DNA of 64,000 nucleotides from Limnohabitans sp. 2KL-27 (GTDB lineage: Bacteria > Pseudomonadota > Gammaproteobacteria > Burkholderiales > Burkholderiaceae_C). Positions within the stretch are counted from its first letter, which is position 1. Each line of letters opens with the position of its first letter. A model generated the notes under the pieces. The model had not been told where the DNA came from. It was given only the letters and a program-made list of their open reading frames with translations, and searched no databases. The stretch lies in contig NZ_CXOP01000002.1 of assembly GCF_001269345.1 (NCBI RefSeq), positions 1,612,853-1,676,852 on the forward strand, given 5' to 3'. A program made the position numbers and the translations under genes. Positions 48,148 through 58,583 of this stretch are shown here, in pieces.

Positions 48148-50538
48148 ATGTCTGATCTGTTCAGTGAGACCGCCCTGGTCGTTCCCTTTGAGTTGTTGCG
48201 CATGACCGATGTCGAGTCGGTCGGTGGCAAAAACGCCAGTTTGGGGGAGATGATTTCCCAGTTGCCTTCGGGGGTGCGCGTGCCCACGGGCTTTGCCACC
48301 ACCGCCCATGCCTTCCGCCAGTTTTTGGCTTTTGGTGGCTTGACCGAGCGCATCAACGCCCGCTTGGATGCCTTGGATACCGACGATGTGCGAGCCTTGG
48401 CGGCTGCAGGCGCCGAAATCCGTGCCATGGTCGAAGCCCAACCTTTTCCAGCCGATCTGGCGCAAGCCATTCGCGAAGCGTTTGTACGCCTGCAAGGCAG
48501 CAATCCTGAGGCTTCATTTGCGGTGCGCTCTTCAGCCACGGCCGAAGACTTGCCCGACGCCTCCTTTGCAGGCCAGCAGGAAACTTTCCTGAATGTGGTC
48601 GGCATCGAGGACGTGCTGCACAAGATGAAAGAGGTGTTTGCGTCCCTGTACAACGACCGCGCCATCAGCTACCGCGTGCACAAGGGCTTTGCCCATGCTG
48701 ACGTGGCCTTGTCGGCCGGCGTGCAGCGCATGGTGCGATCGGACTTGGGCGCTGCGGGTGTCATGTTCACCATTGACACCGAGTCTGGCTTTGAAGATGT
48801 GGTGTTCATCACCTCCAGCTACGGATTGGGTGAGACGGTGGTGCAAGGTGCGGTGAATCCGGACGAGTTCTACGTGCACAAACCCATGCTGGCCGCGGGC
48901 AAGCGCAGCGTGATCCGCCGAAACCTGGGCTCCAAGCTCATCGAGATGGTGTTTGCCACCCCTGAAGAAAAGGCCGCATCGGGCAAGCTGGTCAAAACCA
49001 CCGATGTGCCCACCGAACTGCGCAACCGTTACAGCCTGACCGACGATGAGGTCGAGCAATTGGCCCGTTATGCGGTGGTGATCGAGCAGCATTACGGTCG
49101 CCCCATGGACATCGAGTGGGGCAAAGATGGCACCGACGGATTGCTCTACATCCTGCAAGCGCGCCCCGAGACGGTGAAAAGCCAGGCCAAAGGCACGCCC
49201 GAGTTGCGTTACAAGCTCAAGGGCAAAAGTGCCATCTTGGCCGAGGGTCGGGCCATTGGCCAAAAGATCGGTACAGGACCCGTGCGCTTGGTGCACAACA
49301 TCAGCGAGATGGACAAGGTCCAACCCGGCGATGTGCTGGTGACCGACATGACCGACCCCAACTGGGAGCCCGTGATGAAACGCGCCAGCGCCATCGTCAC
49401 CAACCGGGGCGGACGCACTTGCCACGCCGCCATCATTGCCCGTGAGCTGGGCATCCCGGCGGTGGTGGGTTGCGGCAATGCCACCGAGCAACTGAGCGAA
49501 GGCACTTTGGTCACCGTCAGCTGCGCCGAGGGGGATACCGGTCACATTTACGATGGCTTGCTGGAAACCGAAATCAGCGAAATCCAACGCGGCGTTCTGC
49601 CCGAAATCAAGACCAAGATCATGATGAACGTGGGCAACCCCCAGCTGGCCTTTGATTTTGCCCAACTGCCCAATGCCGGCGTGGGCCTGGCGCGGTTGGA
49701 GTTCATCATCAACAACAACATTGGTGTGCACCCCAAGGCCATCTTGGATTACCCCGCCATCGATGCCGATTTGAAAAAAGCCGTCGAATCGGTGGCCCGT
49801 GGTCACGCTTCCCCGCGCGCTTTTTATGTGGACAAAGTGACCGAAGGCGTGGCCAGCATCGCCGCCGCTTTCTGGCCCAAGCCAGTGATCGTGCGTTTGT
49901 CGGATTTCAAGAGCAACGAGTACCGCAAACTCATTGGCGGCAGCCGCTACGAGCCGGAAGAAGAAAACCCGATGCTCGGCTTTCGCGGTGCTGCACGTTA
50001 CATCAGCCGGGATTTTGGCGAAGCCTTTGCCATGGAATGCGAGGCCCTCAAGCGGGTGCGCGGCGAAATGGGCCTGACCAATGTGCAGATCATGGTGCCC
50101 TTTGTGCGCACCTTGGGCCAAGCCGAAAAAGTCACGCAGCTGCTGGCCAGTCAAGGCTTGCGTCGTGGCGAAGATGGCCTCAAGGTCATCATGATGTGCG
50201 AAGTGCCCAGCAACGCCATCCTGGCCGAGCAATTTTTGGCGTTCTTTGATGGCTTCTCCATCGGCTCGAACGACCTGACCCAGTTGACTTTGGGGCTGGA
50301 CCGTGACTCGGGTATGGAGTTGCTGGCCGCTGATTTTGACGAACGCGATCCGGCGGTCACAGCCTTGATCTCGCAGGCCATCCAAGCCTGTTTGGCACAG
50401 GGCAAGTACATCGGTATTTGTGGCCAAGGCCCCTCCGACCATCCGGACTTCGCGCATTGGCTCATGGACCAGGGCATCAGCTCGATTTCCTTGAATCCGG
50501 ACACCGTCATCGAGACCTGGACCCAGCTGGGTCGTTGA
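48148..50538 (+). CDS. ppsA: Phosphoenolpyruvate synthase
   Basis: A 796-residue gluconeogenic enzyme making PEP from pyruvate and ATP. Order: ATP-grasp domain ([32 protein letters not shown]), phosphohistidine domain with H426 in [20 protein letters not shown], and PEP-binding TIM barrel ending with [24 protein letters not shown] is upstream of the ATG. ppsR, its regulator, diverges from it. Confidence 0.97.
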   Translation: MSDLFSETALVVPFELLRMTDVESVGGKNASLGEMISQLPSGVRVPTGFATTAHAFRQFLAFGGLTERINARLDALDTDDVRALAAAGAEIRAMVEAQPFPADLAQAIREAFVRLQGSNPEASFAVRSSATAEDLPDASFAGQQETFLNVVGIEDVLHKMKEVFASLYNDRAISYRVHKGFAHADVALSAGVQRMVRSDLGAAGVMFTIDTESGFEDVVFITSSYGLGETVVQGAVNPDEFYVHKPMLAAGKRSVIRRNLGSKLIEMVFATPEEKAASGKLVKTTDVPTELRNRYSLTDDEVEQLARYAVVIEQHYGRPMDIEWGKDGTDGLLYILQARPETVKSQAKGTPELRYKLKGKSAILAEGRAIGQKIGTGPVRLVHNISEMDKVQPGDVLVTDMTDPNWEPVMKRASAIVTNRGGRTCHAAIIARELGIPAVVGCGNATEQLSEGTLVTVSCAEGDTGHIYDGLLETEISEIQRGVLPEIKTKIMMNVGNPQLAFDFAQLPNAGVGLARLEFIINNNIGVHPKAILDYPAIDADLKKAVESVARGHASPRAFYVDKVTEGVASIAAAFWPKPVIVRLSDFKSNEYRKLIGGSRYEPEEENPMLGFRGAARYISRDFGEAFAMECEALKRVRGEMGLTNVQIMVPFVRTLGQAEKVTQLLASQGLRRGEDGLKVIMMCEVPSNAILAEQFLAFFDGFSIGSNDLTQLTLGLDRDSGMELLAADFDERDPAVTALISQAIQACLAQGKYIGICGQGPSDHPDFAHWLMDQGISSISLNPDTVIETWTQLGR

Positions 50539-50560
50539 TGCCGGCGCTTCAGACTGTGAG

Positions 50561-52687
50561 ATGAAACCCGCCATGGCAGACCGTTCCACTGCCGCCTACC
50601 ACTGGCGGCTTCATCGCAATGTGCTGGTTTATGTCGCCATTCTGGGCGCCCTGATTGGCGCCATGGCCTGGGCTGAACAATGGGGCTTGTCGCGCAACCT
50701 GATTGGCCCCATCTTTTTGTTCACCACGGTGATGATGTATGCCTTGATTGGCATTTCGAGCCGGACCACCGACGAAGATGAGTATTACGTGGCCGGGCGG
50801 CGCATCCCTGCGATGTACAACGGCATGGCCACAGCGGCGGACTGGATGAGCGCGGCTTCTTTCATCAGCCTGGCAGGAGCGCTTTACCTGCAGGGTTTTT
50901 CTGGCAGTGGCCAACAGCCCGGTGGTCTGGCCTACGTGTTGGGTTGGACGGGCGGTTTTTGTCTGGTGGCCTTGCTGATCGCGCCACAGTTGCGGGCGAT
51001 GGAGCTCTACACCTTGCCTGATTATTTCCACCACCGCTATGGAGGGCGATGGCCGCGCATCATTGCCGCACTCGCTTCTGTGCTTTGCTCTTTCACTTAC
51101 GTGGTGGCCCAGATCTACGGCATCGGGCTGATCGCTTCACGCCTGACGGGTGTTCAGTTCGAAATTGGCATTTTGCTCGGGCTGGGCGGCGTCTTGCTGT
51201 GTTCTTTTCTGGGGGGCATGCGTGCCATCACCTGGACCCAGGTGGCCCAGTACATCATGTTGTTGCTGGCGTTCATGATCCCTGTGTCCTGGCTGGCCTA
51301 CAAGCAACTCGGAAGCCCTTTGGCCCCTTTGGTGTACGGGCAGCAGTTGGCACAGATCGAGGCCATTGAGAAAAAGTTGATCAACGACCCTGGTGAAATC
51401 GAAGTGCGCGAGGAGTTTGCTCGTCGCGCCCAGGTTTACGAGGCCCGTTTGCAACATGTTGAAAGTGCCCTGTTGGCGCTGCGCCAGGAGCTGGAAGACA
51501 AAATCCGGGTGCTGAAGGACCAATCGGCCGATTACACGGCCATCACACACGCCAGGCGCGAGTTGTTGGCGGTGCCTCGTGATGCCGCCTCTGCCCGTGA
51601 GCAATGGACCCGTGCCATGCATGAAAACCGCGAACGGGCCAAGCCGTTGGGGGGTATGCCTGCACACACGCAGGCTTTTGCAGGCAACCCCCAAGGCAGT
51701 CCCCAAGAGGTCCAAGTATTTGAGGCGTCGCGTCTCAATTTCATGGCCTTGGTGTTTTGCCTGATGGTGGGCACGGCGGGCTTGCCGCATTTGCTGACCC
51801 GTTTTTACACCGTCCCTTCGGTGGCACAGGCGCGCAGTTCGGTAGCCTGGTCGCTCTTTTTCATTGGCTTGCTGTATTGGAGCGTGCCGGCCTTGGCGGT
51901 GCTGGTGAAGTTTGAGGTCATGAACAACTTGGTGGGCAGCAGTTTTGAAGATTTGCCCAGCTGGATGGCCCAATGGGCACGTCTGGATTCTGCGCTGCTG
52001 GAGTTCTCCGATGTCAACGGTGACCGCGTGCTGCAATTGGGGGAGCTCAAGTTGGGGGCCGACATGGTCATGCTGGCCACACCCGAGATGGGCGGTATGC
52101 CCTTTGTGGTGTCGGGTTTGGTGGCCGCTGGGGGTTTGGCCGCGGCCTTGTCGACGGCCGATGGCTTGCTTTTGACCATCAGCAATGCCCTGGTGCACGA
52201 CATCGGGCCCGGGCGGGAACGCAAGCCCAAATCAGCCGAAGGGCGTGTCATCCTGTCCAAGTTCGCCCTTTTGGCGGTCGCCATGCTGGCGGCTGTGGTG
52301 GCTGCTTTCAAGCCGGCCGAAATCCTAGCCTTGGTCTCGACCTCTTTTTCGCTGGCAGCGGCCGCGTTTTTCCCGGGCATGGTTCTGGGCATGATTTGGC
52401 CCAAAGTCCATCGACCCGCTGCGGTGGCTGGCATGTTGGCAGGTTTGGGGGTGACGCTGTATTACATGGTGGTCAATGCGCCTGGGTTTCGACACTTTTG
52501 GGGTTTGGAGCCCAGTGCTGGCTTGTGGTTTGGCATTCAGCCGCTGTCTGCGGGCGTTTTTGGTGTTCCCACAGGCTTTGGGGTGATGGTTTTGTTGACT
52601 TTGTTGCTGCCTGAGCGCTGGGCCAAGCCCCGCAATCCCTTGGAACCCCCTTCGGGAGACGCCTCGCGTGGCTATCCCGGGCTTTGA
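50561..52687 (+). CDS. Sodium:solute symporter (acetate/ActP-like, VC_2705-type subfamily)
   Basis: A 708-residue SSS-family symporter with about 13 transmembrane helices. The family core is seen in YYVAGRRIPAMYNGMATAADWMSAASFI (two overlapping pieces) and in GLAAALSTADGLLLTISNAL (sodium-site region). A large soluble insert (about residues 265-395) contains a predicted coiled coil (EARLQHVESALLALRQELED). A second soluble segment near 455-500 holds an EF-hand-like loop, DVNGDRVLQLGE (residues 484-495). It starts 22 bases after ppsA on the same strand, consistent with uptake of acetate, pyruvate or a similar acid feeding PEP synthase (inference). Confidence 0.88.
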   Translation: MKPAMADRSTAAYHWRLHRNVLVYVAILGALIGAMAWAEQWGLSRNLIGPIFLFTTVMMYALIGISSRTTDEDEYYVAGRRIPAMYNGMATAADWMSAASFISLAGALYLQGFSGSGQQPGGLAYVLGWTGGFCLVALLIAPQLRAMELYTLPDYFHHRYGGRWPRIIAALASVLCSFTYVVAQIYGIGLIASRLTGVQFEIGILLGLGGVLLCSFLGGMRAITWTQVAQYIMLLLAFMIPVSWLAYKQLGSPLAPLVYGQQLAQIEAIEKKLINDPGEIEVREEFARRAQVYEARLQHVESALLALRQELEDKIRVLKDQSADYTAITHARRELLAVPRDAASAREQWTRAMHENRERAKPLGGMPAHTQAFAGNPQGSPQEVQVFEASRLNFMALVFCLMVGTAGLPHLLTRFYTVPSVAQARSSVAWSLFFIGLLYWSVPALAVLVKFEVMNNLVGSSFEDLPSWMAQWARLDSALLEFSDVNGDRVLQLGELKLGADMVMLATPEMGGMPFVVSGLVAAGGLAAALSTADGLLLTISNALVHDIGPGRERKPKSAEGRVILSKFALLAVAMLAAVVAAFKPAEILALVSTSFSLAAAAFFPGMVLGMIWPKVHRPAAVAGMLAGLGVTLYYMVVNAPGFRHFWGLEPSAGLWFGIQPLSAGVFGVPTGFGVMVLLTLLLPERWAKPRNPLEPPSGDASRGYPGL

Positions 52688-52695
52688 TTTCAAGC

Positions 52696-52701
52696 TATAA
52701 T
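52696..52701 (+). promoter_or_regulatory. -10 element of the rpsF operon
   Basis: TATAAT preceded by AAGC, 81 bases upstream of rpsF; resembles the rpsB and carA promoters in this window (GCTATAAT in each). The start site would be near 52708. Confidence 0.65.
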
Positions 52702-52716
52702 CGCAGGCTTCGCCTT

Positions 52717-52745
52717 GCCGCACCCCGACAGACGCTGGGGGCGGC
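52717..52745 (+). promoter_or_regulatory. Leader hairpin of rpsF (candidate S6:S18 binding element or attenuator)
   Basis: GCCGC-A-CCCC pairs with GGGG-GCGGC across a ten-base loop (GACAGACGCT), followed by TTTT. It lies entirely within the rpsF leader. Ribosomal protein complex S6:S18 is known to bind a conserved structure in rpsF leaders in many bacteria, and the loop region here starts CCGACAG; identification is tentative. Confidence 0.4.
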
Positions 52746-52781
52746 TTTTCCAACCTTTTGGGTTAACCGCAAGGAGTCTCA

Positions 52782-53147
52782 ATGCGTCATTACGAAATCA
52801 TTTTGCTGATCCATCCCGATCAGTCCGAACAAGTTCCAGCCATGCTGGAGCGTTACAAAGGCATGATCACTGCCGGCGGTGGCAGCATCCACCGTGTTGA
52901 AGACTGGGGCCGCCGTCAACTGGCATACCAGATCAACAAGCTGGGCAAAGCCCACTACCTGTGCGTGAACATCGAAGCCGACCAAGCGGTCATGGCTGAA
53001 CTCGAGCACGCCTTCAAGTTCAACGACGCCGTGTTGCGTCACTTGACGGTGCTGAAGAAAAAAGCCGAGACAGGCCCTTCGTCCATGATGAAGACCGTCG
53101 AGCGCGAAGAAGCCCGCAAGTCCCAACAAGCCGAATTCGCCGCTTGA
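52782..53147 (+). CDS. rpsF: 30S ribosomal protein S6
   Basis: A 121-residue ribosomal protein S6: [20 protein letters not shown] start, [19 protein letters not shown] core, and a charged C-terminal tail. AAGGAG lies six bases before the ATG. First gene of rpsF-priB-rpsR-rplI. Confidence 0.98.
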   Translation: MRHYEIILLIHPDQSEQVPAMLERYKGMITAGGGSIHRVEDWGRRQLAYQINKLGKAHYLCVNIEADQAVMAELEHAFKFNDAVLRHLTVLKKKAETGPSSMMKTVEREEARKSQQAEFAA

Positions 53148-53164
53148 CACGTGCCTGTTGAGGA

Positions 53165-53452
53165 GTGAACCGTACCGAACTGACCGCCTGTATTGCCGAG
53201 CAAGCCGCTTTGCGATACACCCCCGCCGGTTTGCCCGCTCTGGATTTGATTCTCGAGCATGCCTCTGAACTACAAGAGGCCGGGCAAATGCGCAAAGTCC
53301 AGTTGAAGCTTCGTGCCTTGGCCTTCGGGTCTCAGGCTGAAACCCTGGTCAAGCAAGCGGTAGGCAGTGTTTGGACGTTTCGGGGCTTTTTGGCCACCCC
53401 TCGACAAGGCAAAAGTGTCGTGTTGCACATTCAAGAGTTTCAGCAAGATTAA
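53165..53452 (+). CDS. priB: Primosomal replication protein N
   Basis: A 95-residue OB-fold protein that binds ssDNA and helps PriA restart stalled forks. [20 protein letters not shown] and [13 protein letters not shown] are typical. It starts at GTG, with GAGGA abutting it, which is unusually close. Lies between rpsF and rpsR, the standard place in beta- and gammaproteobacteria. Confidence 0.93.
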   Translation: MNRTELTACIAEQAALRYTPAGLPALDLILEHASELQEAGQMRKVQLKLRALAFGSQAETLVKQAVGSVWTFRGFLATPRQGKSVVLHIQEFQQD

Positions 53453-53466
53453 TTTCAGGAGGCCCC

Positions 53467-53748
53467 ATGGCCACGTTCAAAAAATTCAACAAAGACAAGC
53501 GCCCCAAGCGCAACACCCAGTCACTGCTGTTCAAGCGCAAGCGCTTTTGCCGCTTCACCGTGACTGGTGTCGAAGAAATCGACTACAAAGATGTGGACAC
53601 CCTGCGTGACTTCATCGCCGAAAACGGCAAGATCATTCCCGCACGCTTGACGGGCACCCGTGCCATCTTCCAGCGCCAGCTCAACACCGCCATCAAGCGC
53701 GCACGCTTTTTGGCCATGTTGCCCTACACCGATCAGCACAAAGTCTAA
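53467..53748 (+). CDS. rpsR: 30S ribosomal protein S18
   Basis: A 93-residue S18 ([56 protein letters not shown]). AGGAGG lies four bases before the ATG. The basic N-terminal extension ([18 protein letters not shown]) is normal for betaproteobacteria. Confidence 0.98.
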   Translation: MATFKKFNKDKRPKRNTQSLLFKRKRFCRFTVTGVEEIDYKDVDTLRDFIAENGKIIPARLTGTRAIFQRQLNTAIKRARFLAMLPYTDQHKV

Positions 53749-53759
53749 GGAGTCCAACC

Positions 53760-54212
53760 ATGCAAATCATCCTGCTCGAAAAGGTTGTGAACCTGGGTAA
53801 TCTGGGCGATATCGTCAAAGTCAAAGACGGCTACGCTCGCAACTTCCTGATCCCACAAGGTCGCGCTCGCCGCGCCACCGAGACCAACAAGGCCGAGTTC
53901 GAAGCTCGCCGCGTTGAGTTGGAGAAAGCGGCTGCTGCCAAACTGGCCCAAGCCCAAGCCGAAGGCGAGAAATTGTCTGGCCTGGTGGTCAAGTTGTCGC
54001 AAAAAGCCGGCGTCGATGGCCGTTTGTTTGGTTCTGTGACCAACCACGACATCGCCGAAGAGCTGAACAAACAAGGCTACAAGCTGGTGAAGTCGCAGAT
54101 CCGCATGCCGCATGGCCCCATCAAAACCGTGAGCGAATCCACCGTGGCGGTGGCTTTGCACACCGACGTGGTGGTGGACCTGACCGTGACCGTGTTGGGC
54201 GAAACAGCCTGA
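53760..54212 (+). CDS. rplI: 50S ribosomal protein L9
   Basis: A 150-residue L9: N-terminal domain [19 protein letters not shown] with [16 protein letters not shown], a long connecting helix (about 45-75) and a C-terminal RNA-binding domain. Starts 11 bases after rpsR; last gene of the operon, followed by a strong terminator. Confidence 0.98.
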   Translation: MQIILLEKVVNLGNLGDIVKVKDGYARNFLIPQGRARRATETNKAEFEARRVELEKAAAAKLAQAQAEGEKLSGLVVKLSQKAGVDGRLFGSVTNHDIAEELNKQGYKLVKSQIRMPHGPIKTVSESTVAVALHTDVVVDLTVTVLGETA

Positions 54213-54232
54213 ACGTCGTCAGACCCTCTGCG

Positions 54233-54267
54233 AAAAACCGCCGTGTGTCACACGGCGGTTTTTTTTC
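54233..54267 (+). terminator. Bidirectional terminator between rplI and the HerA-like gene
   Basis: Inverted repeat ACCGCCGTGTG / CACACGGCGGT flanked by five As on the left and eight Ts on the right, so it can terminate the rplI transcript on the plus strand and the convergent minus-strand gene. Confidence 0.88.
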
Positions 54268-54275
54268 GTCTGTGA

Positions 54276-55805
54276 TCAGCGGCGACGGCTGGAACCCAGC
54301 AATCCGCCGAGCACGCCGCGCACGATTTCCCGCCCGATGGCCGAGCCCACGGTGCGCACGGCACTTTTGACCACCAACTGGGCCACGCCATCGCGTTGCC
54401 CACCGCGAGGGCCGCTGCTGCCAAAGAGCATGTCAGACAGGCCGCCCATCAAGCCGCCGCTGGCAGGCTCGTTCCCAGCCGGTGTCTGTCCCGACAGAGG
54501 GGGCGTTGCGCTGGCTTGGGCGGATGCCGTGCCCTGGCCCTTGATGCGTTCATAAGCCGACTCGCGGTCCAGGGCTTGCTCGTACACCCCGGCCACCAAG
54601 GAGCCTTCTATGAGCGTTTGGCGCTGGGCGGGTGTGATGGGGCCCAGTTGGCTGCCTGGGGGCAGCACAAACACCCGCTCGGTCTCGCAGGGGCGGCCTT
54701 TGGCGTCCAAAAAGCTCACCAAAGCCTCGCCCACGGCCAACTCGGTGATGGCCGCTTCGATGTCCAAGCCTGCCTTGGGGCGCATGGTTTGCGCGGTCGA
54801 TTTCACGGCTTTTTGATCGCGCGGTGTGTAGGCGCGAAGGGCGTGCTGCACCCGGTTGCCCAGCTGGCCCAGCACACTGTCGGGAATGTCCAGCGGGTTT
54901 TGCGTGACGAAGTACACCCCTACGCCTTTGGAGCGCACCAAGCGCACCACCAGCTCGATGCGCTCGATGAGTGCCGCGGGCGCATCCTTGAACAGCAAGT
55001 GCGCCTCGTCGAAAAAGAAGACCAGCTTGGGTTTTTCCGGGTCGCCGATTTCGGGCAACACCTCGAACAATTCAGACAGCAGCCACAGCAAGAAAGTGGC
55101 GTACAGGCGCGGCGAATTCATGAGCTTGTCGGCCGCCAGGATGTTCACCACCCCCAGGCCTTGCGCGTCGGTCTGCATGAAGTCTTCGATGTTGAGCATG
55201 GGCTCGCCAAAGAACCGGTCGCCGCCCTGTGTCTCGATCTGCACCAAGCCGCGCTGGATGGCCCCGATGCTGGCCGCGCTGATGTTGCCGTACTCGGTGG
55301 TGAACTGTTTGGCGTTGTCGCCCACGTACTGCAGCATGGCCCGCAGGTCTTTCATGTCCAGCAGCAGCAAGCCGTTGTCGTCGGCGATCTTGAACACCAG
55401 GTTGAGTACCCCAGCTTGGGTGTCGTTCAGACCCAGCATGCGCGTGAGCAGCAAAGGACCCATGTCAGAGATGGTGGCGCGCACCGGGTGGCCTTGCTCG
55501 CCAAACACGTCCCACACGGTGGTGGGGCAGGCCAGTGACTCGGGCAGTGCCAGTCCGCGGTCTTTCAACACGGCGGCCAGTTTGTCGCCGATCTTGCCTG
55601 CTTGACTGACCCCGGTCAGGTCGCCTTTGACGTCGGCCATGAAGACCGGCACCCCCATGCGCGAAAAGTTTTCGGCCAAGGTTTGCAAGGTCACGGTTTT
55701 CCCGGTGCCGGTGGCGCCGGTGATCAGGCCGTGGCGGTTGGCGAGACCTGGCAGCAGGTGGCACTGCGCTTGATCGTTTTGAGCAATCAACATCGGATCA
55801 GCCAT
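54276..55805 (-). CDS. HerA-like / YjgR family ATPase (DUF853)
   Basis: A 509-residue P-loop ATPase of the DUF853 (YjgR) family, related to HerA/FtsK-type translocases. Walker [19 protein letters not shown] (about residues 29-45), Walker [13 protein letters not shown], a [19 protein letters not shown] segment and a Gly-rich C-terminus ([16 protein letters not shown]). The cellular role is unknown. A monocistronic gene that converges on rplI and diverges from yebC. Confidence 0.9.
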   Translation of the reverse strand: MADPMLIAQNDQAQCHLLPGLANRHGLITGATGTGKTVTLQTLAENFSRMGVPVFMADVKGDLTGVSQAGKIGDKLAAVLKDRGLALPESLACPTTVWDVFGEQGHPVRATISDMGPLLLTRMLGLNDTQAGVLNLVFKIADDNGLLLLDMKDLRAMLQYVGDNAKQFTTEYGNISAASIGAIQRGLVQIETQGGDRFFGEPMLNIEDFMQTDAQGLGVVNILAADKLMNSPRLYATFLLWLLSELFEVLPEIGDPEKPKLVFFFDEAHLLFKDAPAALIERIELVVRLVRSKGVGVYFVTQNPLDIPDSVLGQLGNRVQHALRAYTPRDQKAVKSTAQTMRPKAGLDIEAAITELAVGEALVSFLDAKGRPCETERVFVLPPGSQLGPITPAQRQTLIEGSLVAGVYEQALDRESAYERIKGQGTASAQASATPPLSGQTPAGNEPASGGLMGGLSDMLFGSSGPRGGQRDGVAQLVVKSAVRTVGSAIGREIVRGVLGGLLGSSRRR

Positions 55806-55876
55806 CGAAAATTCCCTCCCCGGAGTGAAAAGTAAAATTCAGCCTCTAGGTTAAATCAACATTCAAGGAATTCCCG

Positions 55877-56602
55877 ATGGCTGGCCACAGTAAATGGGCA
55901 AATATTCAGCACCGCAAGGGCAGACAAGACGAGAAAAGGCAACGCATTTGGACCCGGGTGGTCCGTGAAATCATGGTCGCTGCCCGCACGGGTGGAGGTG
56001 ATGTCAGCGCCAATCCCCGTTTGCGCCTGGCCATCGAAAAGGCCAAAGCAGCCAACATGCCAGCCGACACCATCAAGCGCAATGTGGACAAAGCCACGGG
56101 CAACCTGGAAGGCGTGAGCTACGAGGAGATCCGCTACGAAGGCTACGGCATTGGCGGCGCGGCCATCATTGTGGACACCATGACGGACAACCGGGTGCGC
56201 ACTGTGGCCGAAATGCGCCACGCACTGAGCAAGCATGGCGGCAATCTCGGCACCGAGGGCTCGGTGGCGTTTCAGTTCAAACACTGTGGACAACTGATTT
56301 TTGCGCCGGGCACTTCGGAAGACCGGGTCATGGAAGTGGCGCTGGAAGCCGGCGCCCAAGATGTGCTCACCGACGAAGAAGGGGCGATCGAGGTCCTGTC
56401 CACCCCGGCCGATTTTGAAGCGGTCAAAAATGCGCTGGAGGCGGCCGGACTGGTGGCCGAAATGGCCGAAGTCACCTGGCGAGCTGAAAATTCTGTGTCT
56501 TTGTCCGGTGACGAAGCGGCCAAAATGCAAAAATTATTGGATATATTGGAAGACTTGGACGATGTGCAGAACGTTTTCCACAATGCCGAATTTGAAGCGT
56601 AA
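55877..56602 (+). CDS. yebC: YebC/PmpR (TACO1) family protein
   Basis: A 241-residue protein of the YebC/TACO1 family: [38 protein letters not shown] and [11 protein letters not shown]. Members have been described as transcriptional regulators and, more recently, as translation factors for proline-rich stretches; the sequence does not settle this. Starts 72 bases from the divergent ATPase gene; purD follows by 9 bases. Confidence 0.96.
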   Translation: MAGHSKWANIQHRKGRQDEKRQRIWTRVVREIMVAARTGGGDVSANPRLRLAIEKAKAANMPADTIKRNVDKATGNLEGVSYEEIRYEGYGIGGAAIIVDTMTDNRVRTVAEMRHALSKHGGNLGTEGSVAFQFKHCGQLIFAPGTSEDRVMEVALEAGAQDVLTDEEGAIEVLSTPADFEAVKNALEAAGLVAEMAEVTWRAENSVSLSGDEAAKMQKLLDILEDLDDVQNVFHNAEFEA

Positions 56603-56611
56603 GGAAGTTGG

Positions 56612-57892
56612 ATGAAAGTATTGGTAGTCGGCAATGGTGGCCGTGAGCACGCCATGGCGTGGAAACTGGCGCAGTCGCCCAAAGTGCAGCTGGTCTATGT
56701 GGCACCCGGCAACGGCGGCACGGCCAAAGACAAAAACCTTGTGAATGTACCGATCACCGATGGGGCGCAATTGCGCCAGTGGGCCCTGGACAACGCCATC
56801 GGCCTGACCTTGGTCGGTCCCGAAGCGCCCTTGGCTGCGGGCATCGTGGACGACTTTCGGGCGCACGGGCTGCGCATTTTTGGCCCCACGCAGGCGGCCG
56901 CTCAATTGGAAAGCTCCAAGGCCTTTTCCAAGGCCTTCATGCAACGCCATGGTATCCCTACGGCCGAGTTTGAAACCTTCACCGATGCGGCGCTGGCCCA
57001 TGCCTATGTGGACCGCCAAGGCGCACCCATTGTGGTCAAGGCCGACGGTTTGGCGGCGGGCAAAGGGGTGGTGGTGGCCATGACGTTGGCCGAGGCCCAC
57101 GAGGCGATCGACTTCATGCTCTTGGACAACGCCCTGGGCGTGGCCCACAACGCGGGGGGGGCACGCGTGGTGATTGAGGAATTTTTGCAAGGCGAAGAAG
57201 CCAGCTTCATGGTGCTGTGCGATGGCCAAAACGTGGCGGCCCTGGCCACCAGCCAAGACCACAAACGCCTGCAAGACGGTGACGAAGGCCCCAACACGGG
57301 CGGCATGGGCGCGTACTCGCCTGCGCCCGTGGTGACGGCCGAAGTGCACGCCCGCGCCATGCGCGAGGTCATCTTGCCCACCATACGGGGCATGGACAAA
57401 GACGGCATCAACTACACCGGTTTTCTGTATGCCGGCCTGATGATCGATCCGCAAGGCCGCATCAAAACCCTGGAATTCAACTGCCGAATGGGTGACCCCG
57501 AGACCCAGCCCATCTTGATGCGTCTGAAGTCGGACTTTCTGGAAGTGCTCTTGGCCGCGACCTCGGAAGGCCTGGACCAGTTGGACATGGAATGGGATCG
57601 CCGTGTGGCTTTGGGCGTGATCATGGCGGCGCATGGTTACCCGATGAACCCGCGCAAGGGTGATGCCATCACGGGCCTGCCCCAGGACCAAGACGATGCC
57701 ATGGTGTTCCATGCGGGCACCACCGAAAAAGACGGTCAAATCCTGACTTCGGGCGGGCGTGTGCTGTGCGTCACGGCGCTCGCCGATTCGGTCAAGCAAG
57801 CGCAGCAAAAAGCCTACCAAACCGCCGGCCCGATTGCCTTTGATGGCATGCAGATGCGCCAGGACATTGGTTACCGCGCCATCAAAAACTGA
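56612..57892 (+). CDS. purD: Phosphoribosylamine-glycine ligase
   Basis: A 426-residue ATP-grasp enzyme, second step of purine synthesis (GAR synthetase). Opening MKVLVVGNGGREHAMAWKL, ADGLAAGKGVVVA, and GARVVIEEFLQGEEASFM, QDHKRLQDGDEGPNTGGMGA and LEFNCRMGDPETQ are diagnostic. AAGGAAG precedes the ATG. Confidence 0.98.
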   Translation: MKVLVVGNGGREHAMAWKLAQSPKVQLVYVAPGNGGTAKDKNLVNVPITDGAQLRQWALDNAIGLTLVGPEAPLAAGIVDDFRAHGLRIFGPTQAAAQLESSKAFSKAFMQRHGIPTAEFETFTDAALAHAYVDRQGAPIVVKADGLAAGKGVVVAMTLAEAHEAIDFMLLDNALGVAHNAGGARVVIEEFLQGEEASFMVLCDGQNVAALATSQDHKRLQDGDEGPNTGGMGAYSPAPVVTAEVHARAMREVILPTIRGMDKDGINYTGFLYAGLMIDPQGRIKTLEFNCRMGDPETQPILMRLKSDFLEVLLAATSEGLDQLDMEWDRRVALGVIMAAHGYPMNPRKGDAITGLPQDQDDAMVFHAGTTEKDGQILTSGGRVLCVTALADSVKQAQQKAYQTAGPIAFDGMQMRQDIGYRAIKN

Positions 57893-57906
57893 AGCACCGA
57901 AACCGC

Positions 57907-58548
57907 ATGAGCCCCTTGACGCGCCATCCTGTGACCTTCAAGGGCTCCCGTCTGGCCCGTTGGATTTTGAAAATGCTGGGGTGGCGCGTGGACTTTGAGG
58001 GTTTTCCCGCCAAACAGGGGGTGGCCATTGTGTACCCGCACACCAGCAACTGGGATTTTCCCATCGGCATGCTCGCCAAATGGTCTCTGGGCATTCCGGC
58101 GCACTTCTGGGGCAAAGACGCCTTGTTCAAGTTCCCGGTGATCGGTGCCTGGATGCGCTGGGTGGGCGGCATCCCGATTGACCGCAGTTCATCTCGCGGG
58201 GTGGTCGGGCAGATGGTGCATGTGTTCGAGCAACACAAGCAAAACGACCAGTTGCTCTGGCTCGGCCTGGCTCCTGAGGGCACGCGCAGCCTCACCCCGG
58301 GCTGGCGCAGCGGTTTTTACCAGCTGACCTTGGGTGCGCAAGTGCCCTTGGCGCTCGTCAAACTCGACTGGGGTCAGCGCCGCTTCAGTGTGGTCGATTT
58401 CTACGATCTGACTGGGCAAGTCGAACGCGATTACGCCCACATGGCCCAGGTCTTTGAGGGCGTCAAAGGCTTCCATGAACACCAGATGGGCCCCATACTC
58501 CCCTGGAGTCCGGGCCAAGCGGTTAAATCTCCCCGCCCTAAACCCTGA
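57907..58548 (+). CDS. Lysophospholipid acyltransferase family protein (PlsC-like)
   Basis: A 213-residue acyltransferase with the PlsC motifs: HTSNWDFPIG (H-x4-D) near residue 45, GGIPIDRSSS (motif II/III) and LAPEGTRS near residue 120. Likely acylates a lysophospholipid or related glycerolipid at the inner membrane; short length and lack of an obvious membrane helix distinguish it from PlsC itself. Located between purD and hemF, 14 bases after purD. Confidence 0.87.
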   Translation: MSPLTRHPVTFKGSRLARWILKMLGWRVDFEGFPAKQGVAIVYPHTSNWDFPIGMLAKWSLGIPAHFWGKDALFKFPVIGAWMRWVGGIPIDRSSSRGVVGQMVHVFEQHKQNDQLLWLGLAPEGTRSLTPGWRSGFYQLTLGAQVPLALVKLDWGQRRFSVVDFYDLTGQVERDYAHMAQVFEGVKGFHEHQMGPILPWSPGQAVKSPRPKP

Positions 58549-58583
58549 CTATTTTCTGAACCTTTTTAACGTCCAAATCCAAC

